A stretch of 64,000 nucleotides of DNA. Origin: Chloroflexota bacterium (GTDB taxonomy: Bacteria > Chloroflexota > Anaerolineae > Promineifilales > Promineifilaceae). The stretch covers positions 1-64,000 of the forward strand of contig JAKEFB010000104.1 in the NCBI GenBank assembly GCA_022616275.1. Direction: 5' to 3'. Position 1 is the first letter of the stretch; each line of letters starts with the position of its first letter. The translations under genes were made by a program, and so were the position numbers. This document shows positions 24,191-32,928 of this stretch, one piece after another. The notes beneath the pieces were generated by a model, which was not told where the DNA came from, ran no database searches, and was given only the letters and a program-made list of their open reading frames with translations.

Positions 24191-24727
24191 ATGAGTATAG
24201 ACGTAATGGCCAAAGCTGAGGCCCGCCAAGAATCCCTGGCCCTGGTCGCCGCTTTATTCGAGCAACACCACGGGGCCATTTTTGCCTATCTGTACCGCCT
24301 GGTTGACGACCGGGAGTGGGCCTGCGACCTGACCCAGGATACCTTTCTCCAACTACTCCACCACCGGGAGCAGTTGGACCGGGTGGCCAACCAGCGCGCC
24401 TGGCTTTACCGGGTGGCCACCAACCTGGCCCTCAACGGCCTGAAACGTCGCCGGCGCTTTGCCTGGCTGGCCTGGCGCTCCACAGACAACCCGACACTCA
24501 GCGAGCCCGGCCCAGTGGCCGAAATCGCCCAACGAGCGGTCGTGGAACAGGCCCTCAATACCCTGCCGGCCAGCTACAGCGCCCCCCTCCTGCTCTATAG
24601 CCATTATGGTTTCAGCGTCCGCGAGGTGGCCACGATCCTCAACCTCAGCCAGGGCGCGGTGAAAAACCGGCTTTACCGGGCGCGGGAGATGTTCCGCCGG
24701 GCTTACGAAAGCGAGAACGACCAGTGA
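24191..24727 (+). CDS. ECF-type RNA polymerase sigma factor
   Basis: 178 residues. Sigma-70 region 2 (about 25-90: LFEQHHGAIFAYLYRLVDDR, then DLTQDTFLQLL) and region 4 (about 120-172: LNTLPASYSAPLLLY, then SVREVATILNLSQGAVKNRL). No region 1.1 or 3, as in ECF factors. Its stop overlaps the anti-sigma gene start (ATGA-type, GTGA), the usual coupling for sigma/anti-sigma pairs. Start codon choice (24191 or 24206) is uncertain because no Shine-Dalgarno is visible. Confidence 0.9.
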   Translation: MSIDVMAKAEARQESLALVAALFEQHHGAIFAYLYRLVDDREWACDLTQDTFLQLLHHREQLDRVANQRAWLYRVATNLALNGLKRRRRFAWLAWRSTDNPTLSEPGPVAEIAQRAVVEQALNTLPASYSAPLLLYSHYGFSVREVATILNLSQGAVKNRLYRAREMFRRAYESENDQ

Positions 24728-26115
24728 ACGACCACCGGAATATTCAAACGCTCTTAGCCATCTACGCCGATTTGCCGGCCGGCGAGCGGGCGCGGCTAGA
24801 CCGGCATGTCCACCAGTGCGACCAGTGCGCTGCCCGCCTGGACGCCTACCGGGTGATGGACGCCCGGTTGGCCAATTTGTCTGACCCTGAGCCGCCGGCT
24901 GGCTTGCGGCCGGCTTTTTACCGCCGCCTGGAAAACGCCGGTTGGCAGAATCGTCAAACCTTTTTTCACTGGAACAGCTTGAAACAGCTACCGGCCCTAG
25001 CCGGGCAGGCGCTGGCCCTGGCGCTGCTGGTCGTGTTGGTCACCAGCCTATGGCTGGCCCTCCGCAACCAACAGCCGCCCCGCCCGGCCGCTGTGCCTAT
25101 CATCCGCCCAACGGCCGTTCCGTCCAGTACACCTCTGGCGACAGCCACGGTTGTTACGGCCGCTACCGCAGCCCCCACCGCCACTCCCGTGCTCCCGGTT
25201 TGGAGCTTGGCCCGGCTGCAAACCCTGCAAGCCGAAGAGAGAGTGATTGAGCAGGTGGCCTTCTCAAGGGCCAGCGCGCTGGTGGCGGCCGCCGCCGGCG
25301 ACGGCAACCTGCACCTGTGGCCGGTAGCCGGTGAAGGGCCAACGCGTACCCTGCGCCTGCCGGCCCGTTGGGCGGAAAGTCTGGCCTTTTCTTCGGATGG
25401 CGCTCTGCTGGCTGCCGGCTCGGCCGATTACAACGGCCAGGTATACCTGTGGCAAGTGAACAATGGCCTGCCGCTGGTGACTCTACGCGGTCATGCTGAT
25501 CAGGTGACGGCCCTGGCTTTTGCACCGGGCGGTAACGCCCTGGCCTCCGGCAGCGGCAGCGATGACGGCGCCGTCCGGCTATGGACTCTGCCTGGAGGCG
25601 AACTGCAATTCACGTTGCGGCCGGAAGGCGGCGGGACAATCAACACTCTGGCCTTTTCCCCCGTCGGCGCGACGTTGGCCGCCGGCACGTCGGCCGGCGT
25701 GGTTCAGCTTTGGCAGGTCAGCAACGGCGCGCCCCTGCTTACCTTGGCTGCTTCAGAGGCGGTAACCAGCCTGGCCTTTTCCCCCGACGGCGCTACCCTG
25801 GCCACCGGCGAGCGCGATGGCCAGATCAGCCTCTGGCACTCCGGCGACGGCCGGTTGCTCTACACGCTGGCCACCGGCCCGGCCGCCGTGCAAAGCCTGG
25901 CCTTTTCCCCCGACAGTTCACTGCTGGCCGCCGGCACGGCCAACGGTACAGTGGCGCTGTGGTGGCTGCCGGCCGGGGAACCACAATTGATTTTGCAGGA
26001 AAAAACGGTGGCGGCGGTGGCGCTTGTCATCCAGGTGATATTTACTGGCGACCGGCTGCTGGTGGCCGTCGGCCTCTACAACGGCACAGTAGAGCTATGG
26101 CAGGCTGTTCCTTGA
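24724..26115 (+). CDS. Zinc-finger anti-sigma factor fused to WD40 propeller
   Basis: 463 residues. The N-terminal anti-sigma zinc finger has H28-x3-C32-x2-C35. One transmembrane helix lies near 92-115 and a Thr/Pro/Ala spacer at 120-155. A WD40-type propeller follows (about 160-463) with repeated LAFSPDGATLATG and VQLW motifs. The cytoplasmic finger should hold the sigma factor. The propeller lies outside the membrane and may sense a ligand or partner, releasing sigma. GTG 24724 overlaps the sigma stop. Confidence 0.85.
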   Translation: MNDHRNIQTLLAIYADLPAGERARLDRHVHQCDQCAARLDAYRVMDARLANLSDPEPPAGLRPAFYRRLENAGWQNRQTFFHWNSLKQLPALAGQALALALLVVLVTSLWLALRNQQPPRPAAVPIIRPTAVPSSTPLATATVVTAATAAPTATPVLPVWSLARLQTLQAEERVIEQVAFSRASALVAAAAGDGNLHLWPVAGEGPTRTLRLPARWAESLAFSSDGALLAAGSADYNGQVYLWQVNNGLPLVTLRGHADQVTALAFAPGGNALASGSGSDDGAVRLWTLPGGELQFTLRPEGGGTINTLAFSPVGATLAAGTSAGVVQLWQVSNGAPLLTLAASEAVTSLAFSPDGATLATGERDGQISLWHSGDGRLLYTLATGPAAVQSLAFSPDSSLLAAGTANGTVALWWLPAGEPQLILQEKTVAAVALVIQVIFTGDRLLVAVGLYNGTVELWQAVP

Positions 26116-26132
26116 GACGAGGTGCAAACGAC

Positions 26133-27446
26133 ATGAAACGAACGATTACCCGACCGGCTCTGACCTTCCTCTTGTTATATACCAGCTTGATACTGGCGGC
26201 CTGCTCACAAAGTGGGCAGAGCGTTACCCCTACGTCAGCGAGAGTACCGGCCGGACCAGTGGAGGTGACAGCCACGCCGGTGGCGACCGTTTCCCAGACG
26301 AGCTTACCTTCGACAGCTATTCCCAGCCCAACCCCACCACCCACCAGCACCCCCATCCCCCTGGGCGCCCTGCTGACAGTGGAAGCCCTGGAAGATTTCA
26401 CCGTTCTATTTGACGCCGCCGCCGGCCGGCCGCGTCTGGTCCTGTTCCTGACCACCGGTTGCTCCAGTTGCCTGGCCGGGGCGCGCTGGCTGGAGGAGCA
26501 ACTTCTCCGGCCCCACCCGGAGCTGGAGGTTCAGGTCTATGCCGTCTGGTTTGCGATGGTGTCGCCCGAATTTTTGCCGGCCGAATTGGACGGCCGGCGC
26601 GACGAAAGCCTGTTAAACGACCCCCGGGTCATTCACTTCTGGGACCAGCAGCGCCTGGTCAATGCGTGGTTTGCCGCCAACGTCCCCCTCGAAGGGCCGG
26701 AGCGTGCTTCCCTGCGCCGGACATACGGTCAACTGGACTGGGGCGTCTACATCTGGGATGCTTACTTCCTCTATGGCCCGGAAGGGGAATGGGCCGGCGT
26801 CGCCCAGGCCCCGGCCGGCGCCGGCTACCCCATCATCCAGAACCGGGAGACCATTCGCGCCGCCCTGGCCGCCGGGCTGGAGCCGGCCACTACCACTTCC
26901 CCGCCGGCCGCCGGACCGGCCGTCTTTCACATTGTGCCGGCCGATTCTTTTGTCTACTATGGCGTACACGAGACCTTTGCCGGCCGGAAATTCAACTACG
27001 CCATCGGCGTAACCAGCAGCATCACCGGGCAAATCACCTTTGACCCGGCCAATCCCCTGGCCAGCCAGGTCGGCCCCATCACCGTCAACATCAGGGAGTT
27101 CCAGAGCGATAACTTCTTGCGAGACGAGCGCATCCAGCAGGCCTTCCTGGAAAGCAACCTTTATCCCCTGGCCATCTTCACCCCCACCGAAATACACGGC
27201 CTGCCGGTCAGCTACACACCGGGGGAAACCGTGACCTTTGAAATTGTCGGCGATTTGACGGTCCGCGAGACCATAGCGCCAACTACCTTTACCGTGAGCG
27301 CCCGCTTCGAAAACGGCCGGCTCGTTGGCGTGGCCACAGCCCAGGTGCTCATGACCGGCTTTGGTTTTGACCCCCCGGTCGTCGTTGACCTGATTGCCGC
27401 CAACAACGAGGTAGACATCACCTTTGAATTCGTAGCCGAACCTTGA
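26133..27446 (+). CDS. Lipoprotein with thioredoxin-like and YceI domains
   Basis: 437 residues. Signal peptide with lipobox LAAC (C24); Pro/Thr-rich spacer to about 78. A thioredoxin-like region has C110-S-S-C113 (LTTGCSSCLAGARWLEEQL). From about residue 268 to the end is a YceI-type lipocalin barrel (FHIVPADSFVYYGVHETFAG...). YceI domains bind isoprenoid-like lipids. As a surface lipoprotein it could handle oxidised lipid or quinone. It is 17 nt downstream of the anti-sigma gene and is a plausible target or input of that sigma system. ATG 26133 is chosen because the signal peptide starts there; the open frame upstream is a shadow of the WD40 gene. Confidence 0.85.
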   Translation: MKRTITRPALTFLLLYTSLILAACSQSGQSVTPTSARVPAGPVEVTATPVATVSQTSLPSTAIPSPTPPPTSTPIPLGALLTVEALEDFTVLFDAAAGRPRLVLFLTTGCSSCLAGARWLEEQLLRPHPELEVQVYAVWFAMVSPEFLPAELDGRRDESLLNDPRVIHFWDQQRLVNAWFAANVPLEGPERASLRRTYGQLDWGVYIWDAYFLYGPEGEWAGVAQAPAGAGYPIIQNRETIRAALAAGLEPATTTSPPAAGPAVFHIVPADSFVYYGVHETFAGRKFNYAIGVTSSITGQITFDPANPLASQVGPITVNIREFQSDNFLRDERIQQAFLESNLYPLAIFTPTEIHGLPVSYTPGETVTFEIVGDLTVRETIAPTTFTVSARFENGRLVGVATAQVLMTGFGFDPPVVVDLIAANNEVDITFEFVAEP

Positions 27447-27525
27447 GCCGAGCCTGGCGAGGGAAAACAAAACCTCCCGCAGATTTGAAACCTCAGGAAT
27501 TATATCAGCAAATATGGGCGGCGGG

Positions 27526-27945
27526 TTACTGGCTAGAAGCCGGCCGTAAGGCGCGATAGGCCAGGAGTAGCAATCCGGCGAAGATGAGCAGGGGGATAGT
27601 CTCCTCCAACCAGTGGGCCAGGGGCGAGCCGGCCAGCCAGTCGTCGTAAGCGTGGTTGAGGGCGTGGAGCAGGCTGGCCACTGCTACCAGGCCGACCAAT
27701 CCCCGGTGGGCCGCCGGCCGGGGGGCGGCCAGGAGCAGGCCAACCCCCAGCGGCAGCACGAAAGCGCCCAGGTCGCCCATGTAGTGCCGGTTGTAGGGCG
27801 GAAAAGTCCCGATAGTGGCAAAAAACCACTGCGGAAAAAAGAGCAGGGCCAGCCCAACAGCCAGGTAAAAGAGGCCGGCCACGAATACAGCGACTTGCGT
27901 CCAGGCCAGGCGGGCCGGTGCGGCAGTTGTTCGGACCTCGTTCAT
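27526..27945 (-). CDS. Four-helix membrane protein, unknown
   Basis: 139 residues with four hydrophobic segments (about 15-38, 55-75, 80-98, 112-133), the size and topology of DoxX-like or DUF4345-like proteins. It includes the stretch HALNHAYDDW at the third helix. Its ATG overlaps the TGA of the SDR gene upstream, so the two are translated together; it may be a membrane partner of that enzyme. The open frame continues upstream to 28188, but that part is the antisense of nothing conserved and overlaps the SDR gene. Confidence 0.7.
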   Translation of the reverse strand: MNEVRTTAAPARLAWTQVAVFVAGLFYLAVGLALLFFPQWFFATIGTFPPYNRHYMGDLGAFVLPLGVGLLLAAPRPAAHRGLVGLVAVASLLHALNHAYDDWLAGSPLAHWLEETIPLLIFAGLLLLAYRALRPASSQ

Positions 27946-28730
27946 TGGCAATGCTCCTTCAGCCACTCCTCCCAGGTGATGCGGCCGGTGCGGTTTTCCG
28001 GCACAGTGTTTAGCCCCCGGCGAAAGCCGTCGGCCACCTCGCCCCGCAGCGGCAGGCGGATCACCCAGCGGCGCATGTGGCGGGCGTCCAACCAGGCCCG
28101 GACCAGTTCGCCGGCCGTTTGCACGCATGGCCCGCCAATATCCGGCAACCGGCCGGCCGGCCCGGCGTTGATCGCCTCCACCATGCAATCGGCCACCTCC
28201 CCGGCGTCAATCAACTGAAATTGAAAGTCGGTCGGCAGCATAAAAATCGGCGACCAGGCGATACCCCGCAAAAACCGGTCAATCAGCTCGTGGAATTGCG
28301 TCGCCCGCAGGACACTCCAGGGGATATTTCCGGCTTCCAGGACCTTTTCCGCCGCCAGCTTGTGCTGGTAATAGTTGTACGGTATCCGGTCAATGCCGAC
28401 GATAGAAATATAGAAAAAGTGGCCAACGCCGGCTTTTTCGCCTGCAGCCAGCAGCCGGCCGGTTCCGTCCACGTCCACCTCTTTCGTCTTCCCGAAGGGG
28501 CTACTGGCCGCGTGAATGATCGTGTCCACCCCGGCCGTCGCCTCGGCCAGCCCTTCGCCCGTCTCCAGGCTGACCTGGGCCCACTCCAGGACCGGGTTCC
28601 TATCGGCCGGCGCCACACGGCGGCTGGTGATGCGCACTGTGTACCCGGCCGCTTGCAGCCGGGGCGTCAGCGCCCGGCCGAGCACTCCCGTCCCCCCGGT
28701 GACTAAGACCCTTTTAGCTTGCCTATCCAT
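27942..28730 (-). CDS. Atypical SDR / NmrA-like NAD(P)-binding protein
   Basis: 262 residues. The N-terminal Rossmann motif TGGTGVLG lies at 12-19 and binds NAD(P). The active-site region YYQHKLAAEKVL corresponds to YxxxK of extended SDRs. The pattern matches the NmrA/YwnB-like proteins of the complex I NDUFA9 group, which act as redox sensors or quinone/sugar-nucleotide enzymes. AAGGAGAG lies just before the ATG. It is translationally coupled to the small membrane protein downstream. Confidence 0.82.
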   Translation of the reverse strand: MDRQAKRVLVTGGTGVLGRALTPRLQAAGYTVRITSRRVAPADRNPVLEWAQVSLETGEGLAEATAGVDTIIHAASSPFGKTKEVDVDGTGRLLAAGEKAGVGHFFYISIVGIDRIPYNYYQHKLAAEKVLEAGNIPWSVLRATQFHELIDRFLRGIAWSPIFMLPTDFQFQLIDAGEVADCMVEAINAGPAGRLPDIGGPCVQTAGELVRAWLDARHMRRWVIRLPLRGEVADGFRRGLNTVPENRTGRITWEEWLKEHCQ

Positions 28731-28872
28731 CGGTTGTCTCTCCTTTAGCAGGTTACAACGAATTTACTCGAATTATCACAAAAATCGTATATAAAATAAG
28801 ACGAAGAAGCCGGCCGCTTTGTGACAAACGGCCACCCGATTCTCCAATCTCCACCAAAGGAAGGCTGTTATT

Positions 28873-29739
28873 ATGAAACTGATTACCTACGAACATGAAG
28901 GCCAGATCGGCATTGGCGCAGTACGGGACGAGCAGGTAATTTCCCTTTCGGCCGTAGCCCTGGACATGCTGGCTTTCATTGCCACCGGTCCGGCCGGGCT
29001 GGCCCAGGCCCACGCCCTTGTAGATGCGGCCACCGTCACCATCCCTCTGGCCTCGGTCCGGTTGCTGGCCCCCATCCCTGCCCCACGCCGCAATATCATG
29101 TGCCTGGGGCTAAATTACGCAGAGCACGTCGCGGAATCATATACCACCCGCGGCCGCCAGGTCCAGTTGCCCGAAACGCCGGTCATCTTTACCAAGGCCA
29201 CCACCGCCGTCAACGGCCCTTATGCCGGCATCCCGCTCGATCCGGCCGTGACCGGCGAGCTGGACTGGGAGGCGGAACTGGCCCTGGTGATCGGCCAGGT
29301 GGGCAAGAATATCAGCCGGGAGGCGGCCCTGAGCCACGTTTTTGGCTACATGGTTCTCAACGACGTGACCGCCCGCGACCTGCAGACGCGCGGCAAGCAA
29401 TATTTCAAAGGCAAAAGCCTGGACGGTTGCTGTCCAATGGGGCCGTGGATTGTCACGGCCGACGAATTGCCCAACCTGTCCAACCTGCGCGTCACCAGCC
29501 GGGTCAACGGCCTGACCAAACAAGACGGCAACACATCCCAGATGATTTTTGACGTGCCCACCATCATCGCCTATCTGTCCCTGGGAATGACCCTCTTGCC
29601 GGGCGACATCATCTCCACTGGTACTCCATCCGGCGTCGGCTTTGCCCGCACTCCCCCGGAGTTCCTGCAACCAGGCGACATCGTCGAATGCGAAGTTGAA
29701 GGCATCGGAACCATTCGCAACAAGATCGTCTCTACATGA
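28873..29739 (+). CDS. Fumarylacetoacetate hydrolase (FAH) family protein
   Basis: 288 residues: an FAH N-terminal extension (about 1-70) and catalytic barrel (from LAPIPAPRRNIMCLGLNYAEH). Metal ligands of the family are seen in DWEAELALVIG (E...E) and the D of NDVTARDLQ. The active-site loop is GKSLDGCCPMGPW. These enzymes hydrolyse C-C bonds of beta-diketo acids or decarboxylate/isomerise related acids; the substrate is not predictable. AAAGGAAGG lies 9 nt before the ATG. It is likely monocistronic. Confidence 0.87.
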   Translation: MKLITYEHEGQIGIGAVRDEQVISLSAVALDMLAFIATGPAGLAQAHALVDAATVTIPLASVRLLAPIPAPRRNIMCLGLNYAEHVAESYTTRGRQVQLPETPVIFTKATTAVNGPYAGIPLDPAVTGELDWEAELALVIGQVGKNISREAALSHVFGYMVLNDVTARDLQTRGKQYFKGKSLDGCCPMGPWIVTADELPNLSNLRVTSRVNGLTKQDGNTSQMIFDVPTIIAYLSLGMTLLPGDIISTGTPSGVGFARTPPEFLQPGDIVECEVEGIGTIRNKIVST

Positions 29740-29756
29740 GTTGTCCCGAGATGAGC

Positions 29757-29762
29757 TATAAT
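29757..29762 (+). promoter_or_regulatory. Possible -10 box (TATAAT)
   Basis: Perfect TATAAT in the 103-nt gap before the 327-residue unknown gene. No -35 at the right distance. The rest of the gap is short CAGTCC words. Confidence 0.3.
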
Positions 29763-29842
29763 CCCCAATAGAAATTCAGTCCTCAGTCCCTGGTTCAGGC
29801 TTCGCCCTGAACACGTCCTCGTTACTTTTGAAAGGATTTGCC

Positions 29843-30826
29843 ATGACCAAAAGCGTCAAAACCATCTTTAACGACCTCTTGTTCGGTAAACTACCTACGC
29901 TCAGCAAGGAGCCGCCGGGCTCGGTTCGGCCCGTTACTCCCAAAGTCCTATTGATCATCTTCAACCCCACCATCCCCTCGGCCGGTGGCCGGAAGCTATC
30001 GGAGGCGCTCAACTGGAACAACACTGACGAGCTGGTAGCGAAATTCATCGCCGACGTCAAGGACTGCAGTTACGGCTACTGCGTCTACCGTGTCGTCGAG
30101 CGGCTGGAGGTGGATAAGTTTCCGGTCAAGGCCGACGGCTTCACCTATACCGGCGACCAGTTTATCGCCGCCTGGAAGGCCCGCAAAGGGTTCCACGAGC
30201 CGGATTGGGTGGACTACGACCGCATCATGGCCGACTTTAAGCTGGCCGAACGGGTACAGGACGGGAAGATTGACGAGGTCTGGCTCTTTGCCTTTCCCTA
30301 TGGCGGTTTCTACGAATCCCGCATGGTCGGGCCAACCTCCTTCTGGTGTAACGCGCCGCCGCTGGAAGGGTACAATCATGCCGGCCGGCGCTTTATCATC
30401 ATGGGCTTTAATTATGAGCGGGGTGTTGGCCAGATGCTGGAGGCCCACGGCCACCGGGCCGAATCCATCATGGACTACGTCTACCGCGAGAAAAAGGGCG
30501 AAGCCAACCTCTGGAAGCGTTTCACCCGCTACGACAAAACCCATCCGGGACAGGCCGAAGTGGGCATCGTCCACTACGCTCCTAACAGCCTCAAAGATTA
30601 CGATTGGGGCAACAGCAAAAAGGTGTTGAGCCGTTGCGATACCTGGCTGAACTTCCCCGACCTCAGTGGTCCGGCCCGCGAAGTGGATTCCAGTGACTGG
30701 GGCAAAGGTGATACCCGCCTGCACCACCTCTGGTGGTTCAAGCGCTTCCCCCACATCAAAGGTGTCACCAACGGCATTTCCAACAACTGGTGGGAGTACG
30801 TGACTGATCCGAACCAGGTGGCTTAA
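29843..30826 (+). CDS. Conserved-looking secreted or soluble protein, unknown
   Basis: 327 residues; no membrane helix and no clear signal peptide. Tryptophan and aromatic residues cluster at the C-terminus (HHLWWFKRFPHIKG...NNWWEY). A central YGGFYESRMVGPTSFWCNAPP stretch and several His/Asp/Glu residues could form a polysaccharide- or metal-binding site. I do not recognise a family. AAAGGA lies 7 nt before ATG 29843; a TTG at 29828 would add five residues. Confidence 0.65.
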   Translation: MTKSVKTIFNDLLFGKLPTLSKEPPGSVRPVTPKVLLIIFNPTIPSAGGRKLSEALNWNNTDELVAKFIADVKDCSYGYCVYRVVERLEVDKFPVKADGFTYTGDQFIAAWKARKGFHEPDWVDYDRIMADFKLAERVQDGKIDEVWLFAFPYGGFYESRMVGPTSFWCNAPPLEGYNHAGRRFIIMGFNYERGVGQMLEAHGHRAESIMDYVYREKKGEANLWKRFTRYDKTHPGQAEVGIVHYAPNSLKDYDWGNSKKVLSRCDTWLNFPDLSGPAREVDSSDWGKGDTRLHHLWWFKRFPHIKGVTNGISNNWWEYVTDPNQVA

Positions 30827-30827
30827 T

Positions 30828-30955
30828 AAGTGTCAGGTGCCAGGTGTCAGGTGTCAGGTAGAACAACCCACATGACACTCGACAGGACTTTGGCAAGGCC
30901 AAAGTCTGACACCTGACACACAACCACATAACCACACAACTCACAACTACACCAA
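30828..30955. repeat. Word arrays: CAGGTGT and ACCACATAAC
   Basis: Words GTGTCAGGTGCCAGGTGT repeat at 30830-30858 and again inverted (CTGACACCTGACAC) near 30905-30920. This is followed by ACAACCACATAACCACAC words to 30955. The TGACACCTGGCAC word is also found at 6670-6682. Confidence 0.55.
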
Positions 30956-32917
30956 TCACCGGGGAGGCGTATCATCCAGGCCGGCTTTTTGGTAGGCGGC
31001 CGCTGCCCTGGCTTCGTCACCTCCTGCCATTAGAGCATCTCCTAAATACTTGTAATATAAAGGCACGTTTGAGTCAAGAGCAACTGCCTGTTCAAGAATG
31101 GCCACGGCTGCTGGCCACTCCCCATTGCCGGCCAGCAACCGGCCCCAATCAAAGGCAATGCGGGCCTGGAGAGAGACGTCTAGCCCCCTGGCCGGGGCCA
31201 GGTAAAAGGCTCGTTCGTAATCGGCCAGGGCCAGGCGTGTGGCCCCGGCCGCCTGGAACGTCGCCCCACGCCAGTAGTAGACCTCGGCCGCTCCCGGCTC
31301 GAGGGCCAGGGCCAGGTTATACCAACCCAGGGCCGCCGCTGGGTCGCGGCGATAGGCGGCCAGCGTTCCCTGGTTGTGCAGAAAAGCGACGGCCTGAGGG
31401 TCTTGCCGCCAGGTAGCCAGGGCGGCTGGCGTGTCGCCGCGCACAAAAGTAATCAGCCCAGCCCGCCGCGCGTCCCCGGCAAATTGCCGGGCCGTCAGCC
31501 AGGCAGGCGGCGCAACGCCGGCCAGCCGGACGCGGTCCAGGGCCAGGTTGGCCCGGTTGCGGGCCAGGGCAGGGGTGGGCAGAAGCAGCAGGAAAAGCAG
31601 CAGCGGCGCAGCCACCAGCAGATCGGTCCAACGGCCGGGCATGACTGGCGCTTTTCCCCTCTCCAGCCGGCCGGCCAGCGCCCCGCCGCCGGCCAACACC
31701 AGCCAGACCAGGAGGCCCGGCTTTTGCCCCAGGGTGATGGTGTCAAAGCAGTTGAAAACGAGATAACCGGCCAGGCTGGCCCCCAAGACGGCCGCCAGCC
31801 GCCGGCCACGCGGTTCGGCCAGCAATCGGCCGGCCCGCCACAAGCCGGCCATTATTACCACCCATAGCCCCACCAGGGCCAGCAGGCCGCCCCAGCCCAG
31901 CGTGGCCCCTGTTTGCAGCGCCAGGTTGTGGGCGTGGGTCAATCTGGAGTTGGGGCTAAACAACTGGTAGACGTAGTTGGCCCGGCTGACAGGATCGAAC
32001 GCATACAGGCCGGCCCCCACTACCGGATAATCGGCCATCATCCGGCCGGCGTTGCCCCAGATTTCTAGCCGGCTGAGCCAGCTTATGGCCTCCACCTGGC
32101 CGCCCTTGCTGCCGGCGTCCAGGCCGGCCAACCATCCGGCCAGCACGTCGGCCGGCAGCCACCACAAAAGCACCAGCGGGATGACCAGCAGCCCGGCGGC
32201 CACTAACAAGACCGGCCGCAGCCGTAGTCGCCCCCACACTCCCCAGGCCAGCCCGGCCACTGCCAGGCTCAAAAACGCTCCCCGTGACTGAGTGATGAGC
32301 AAAATGAAGGCCATCAGTAATGTGGCCATGGTGGCCGGCAGTCGCAGCCATGGCCGTGGTGGGTGGCGCACTGTCGCCAGCGTAAAAGGAAAGAGGAAAA
32401 CCATCGTGCCGGCCATTTCGTTAAAGTTGATCAATGCGCCGCTCCACCGGGGCAAACGGTCGGTGACAAAAGTCAGGTCAATCACCTGGCGGCTGGGCAG
32501 CGCCAGGGCAAAAAGCCCCAGGAAGGCTACCGCCGGCCCGGCCGCAGCCAGCAGCCAGACCAGTCGCTCGCCGCCCGCCGGCCGGCGCAACCACGGCTGG
32601 GCCTGGTAATAGCCAAACACACCGGCCAGGATCACTAACAACTTGGGCAGGCCAAGCTGAGGAAGAGGAGAGACGACAAAGGCAATGACGACGAAAAAAA
32701 AGTAAGAGAAGAGGTAGCTATCCAGGGGCGTGGCTGGTAAAAAAGAGCCGGTCCAGCGCCGCCCGGCCAGCCGTACCAGGAGCAGCAGGGCCAGGCCAAC
32801 AGCGGCCAACGCCGGGGCAACGTGGGGAAACAACAGCCAGGGTACAGACAATACCCACAACAGCGTTGCCAGCAGATGAAAGAGGTCGGGAGGGAATGAT
32901 CGGGCCGGGTGTTCCAC
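30956..32917 (-). CDS. O-antigen ligase-like protein with C-terminal TPR domain
   Basis: About 653 residues. Ten to twelve membrane helices, with the Wzy_C signature RLTHAHNLALQTGATLGW in the large loop, then from about 475 a soluble TPR region (ALGWYNLALALEPGAAEVYY..., DALMAGGDEARAAAAYQKAG). It is a longer paralogue of the protein at 22.6 kb; TPRs suggest docking to a partner. The open frame reaches 33031, but that part overlaps the RmlD-like gene; the nearest start after that gene's stop is GTG 32917, which I adopt with low certainty. It probably follows the RmlD-like gene in one transcript. Confidence 0.75.
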   Translation of the reverse strand: MEHPARSFPPDLFHLLATLLWVLSVPWLLFPHVAPALAAVGLALLLLVRLAGRRWTGSFLPATPLDSYLFSYFFFVVIAFVVSPLPQLGLPKLLVILAGVFGYYQAQPWLRRPAGGERLVWLLAAAGPAVAFLGLFALALPSRQVIDLTFVTDRLPRWSGALINFNEMAGTMVFLFPFTLATVRHPPRPWLRLPATMATLLMAFILLITQSRGAFLSLAVAGLAWGVWGRLRLRPVLLVAAGLLVIPLVLLWWLPADVLAGWLAGLDAGSKGGQVEAISWLSRLEIWGNAGRMMADYPVVGAGLYAFDPVSRANYVYQLFSPNSRLTHAHNLALQTGATLGWGGLLALVGLWVVIMAGLWRAGRLLAEPRGRRLAAVLGASLAGYLVFNCFDTITLGQKPGLLVWLVLAGGGALAGRLERGKAPVMPGRWTDLLVAAPLLLFLLLLPTPALARNRANLALDRVRLAGVAPPAWLTARQFAGDARRAGLITFVRGDTPAALATWRQDPQAVAFLHNQGTLAAYRRDPAAALGWYNLALALEPGAAEVYYWRGATFQAAGATRLALADYERAFYLAPARGLDVSLQARIAFDWGRLLAGNGEWPAAVAILEQAVALDSNVPLYYKYLGDALMAGGDEARAAAAYQKAGLDDTPPR

Positions 32918-32928
32918 CTTGAGCTTGT

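Noticed and set aside
25581-26132. Open frame upstream of the YceI lipoprotein
   Set aside because: It is an alternative frame of the WD40 region; a signal peptide begins at 26133.
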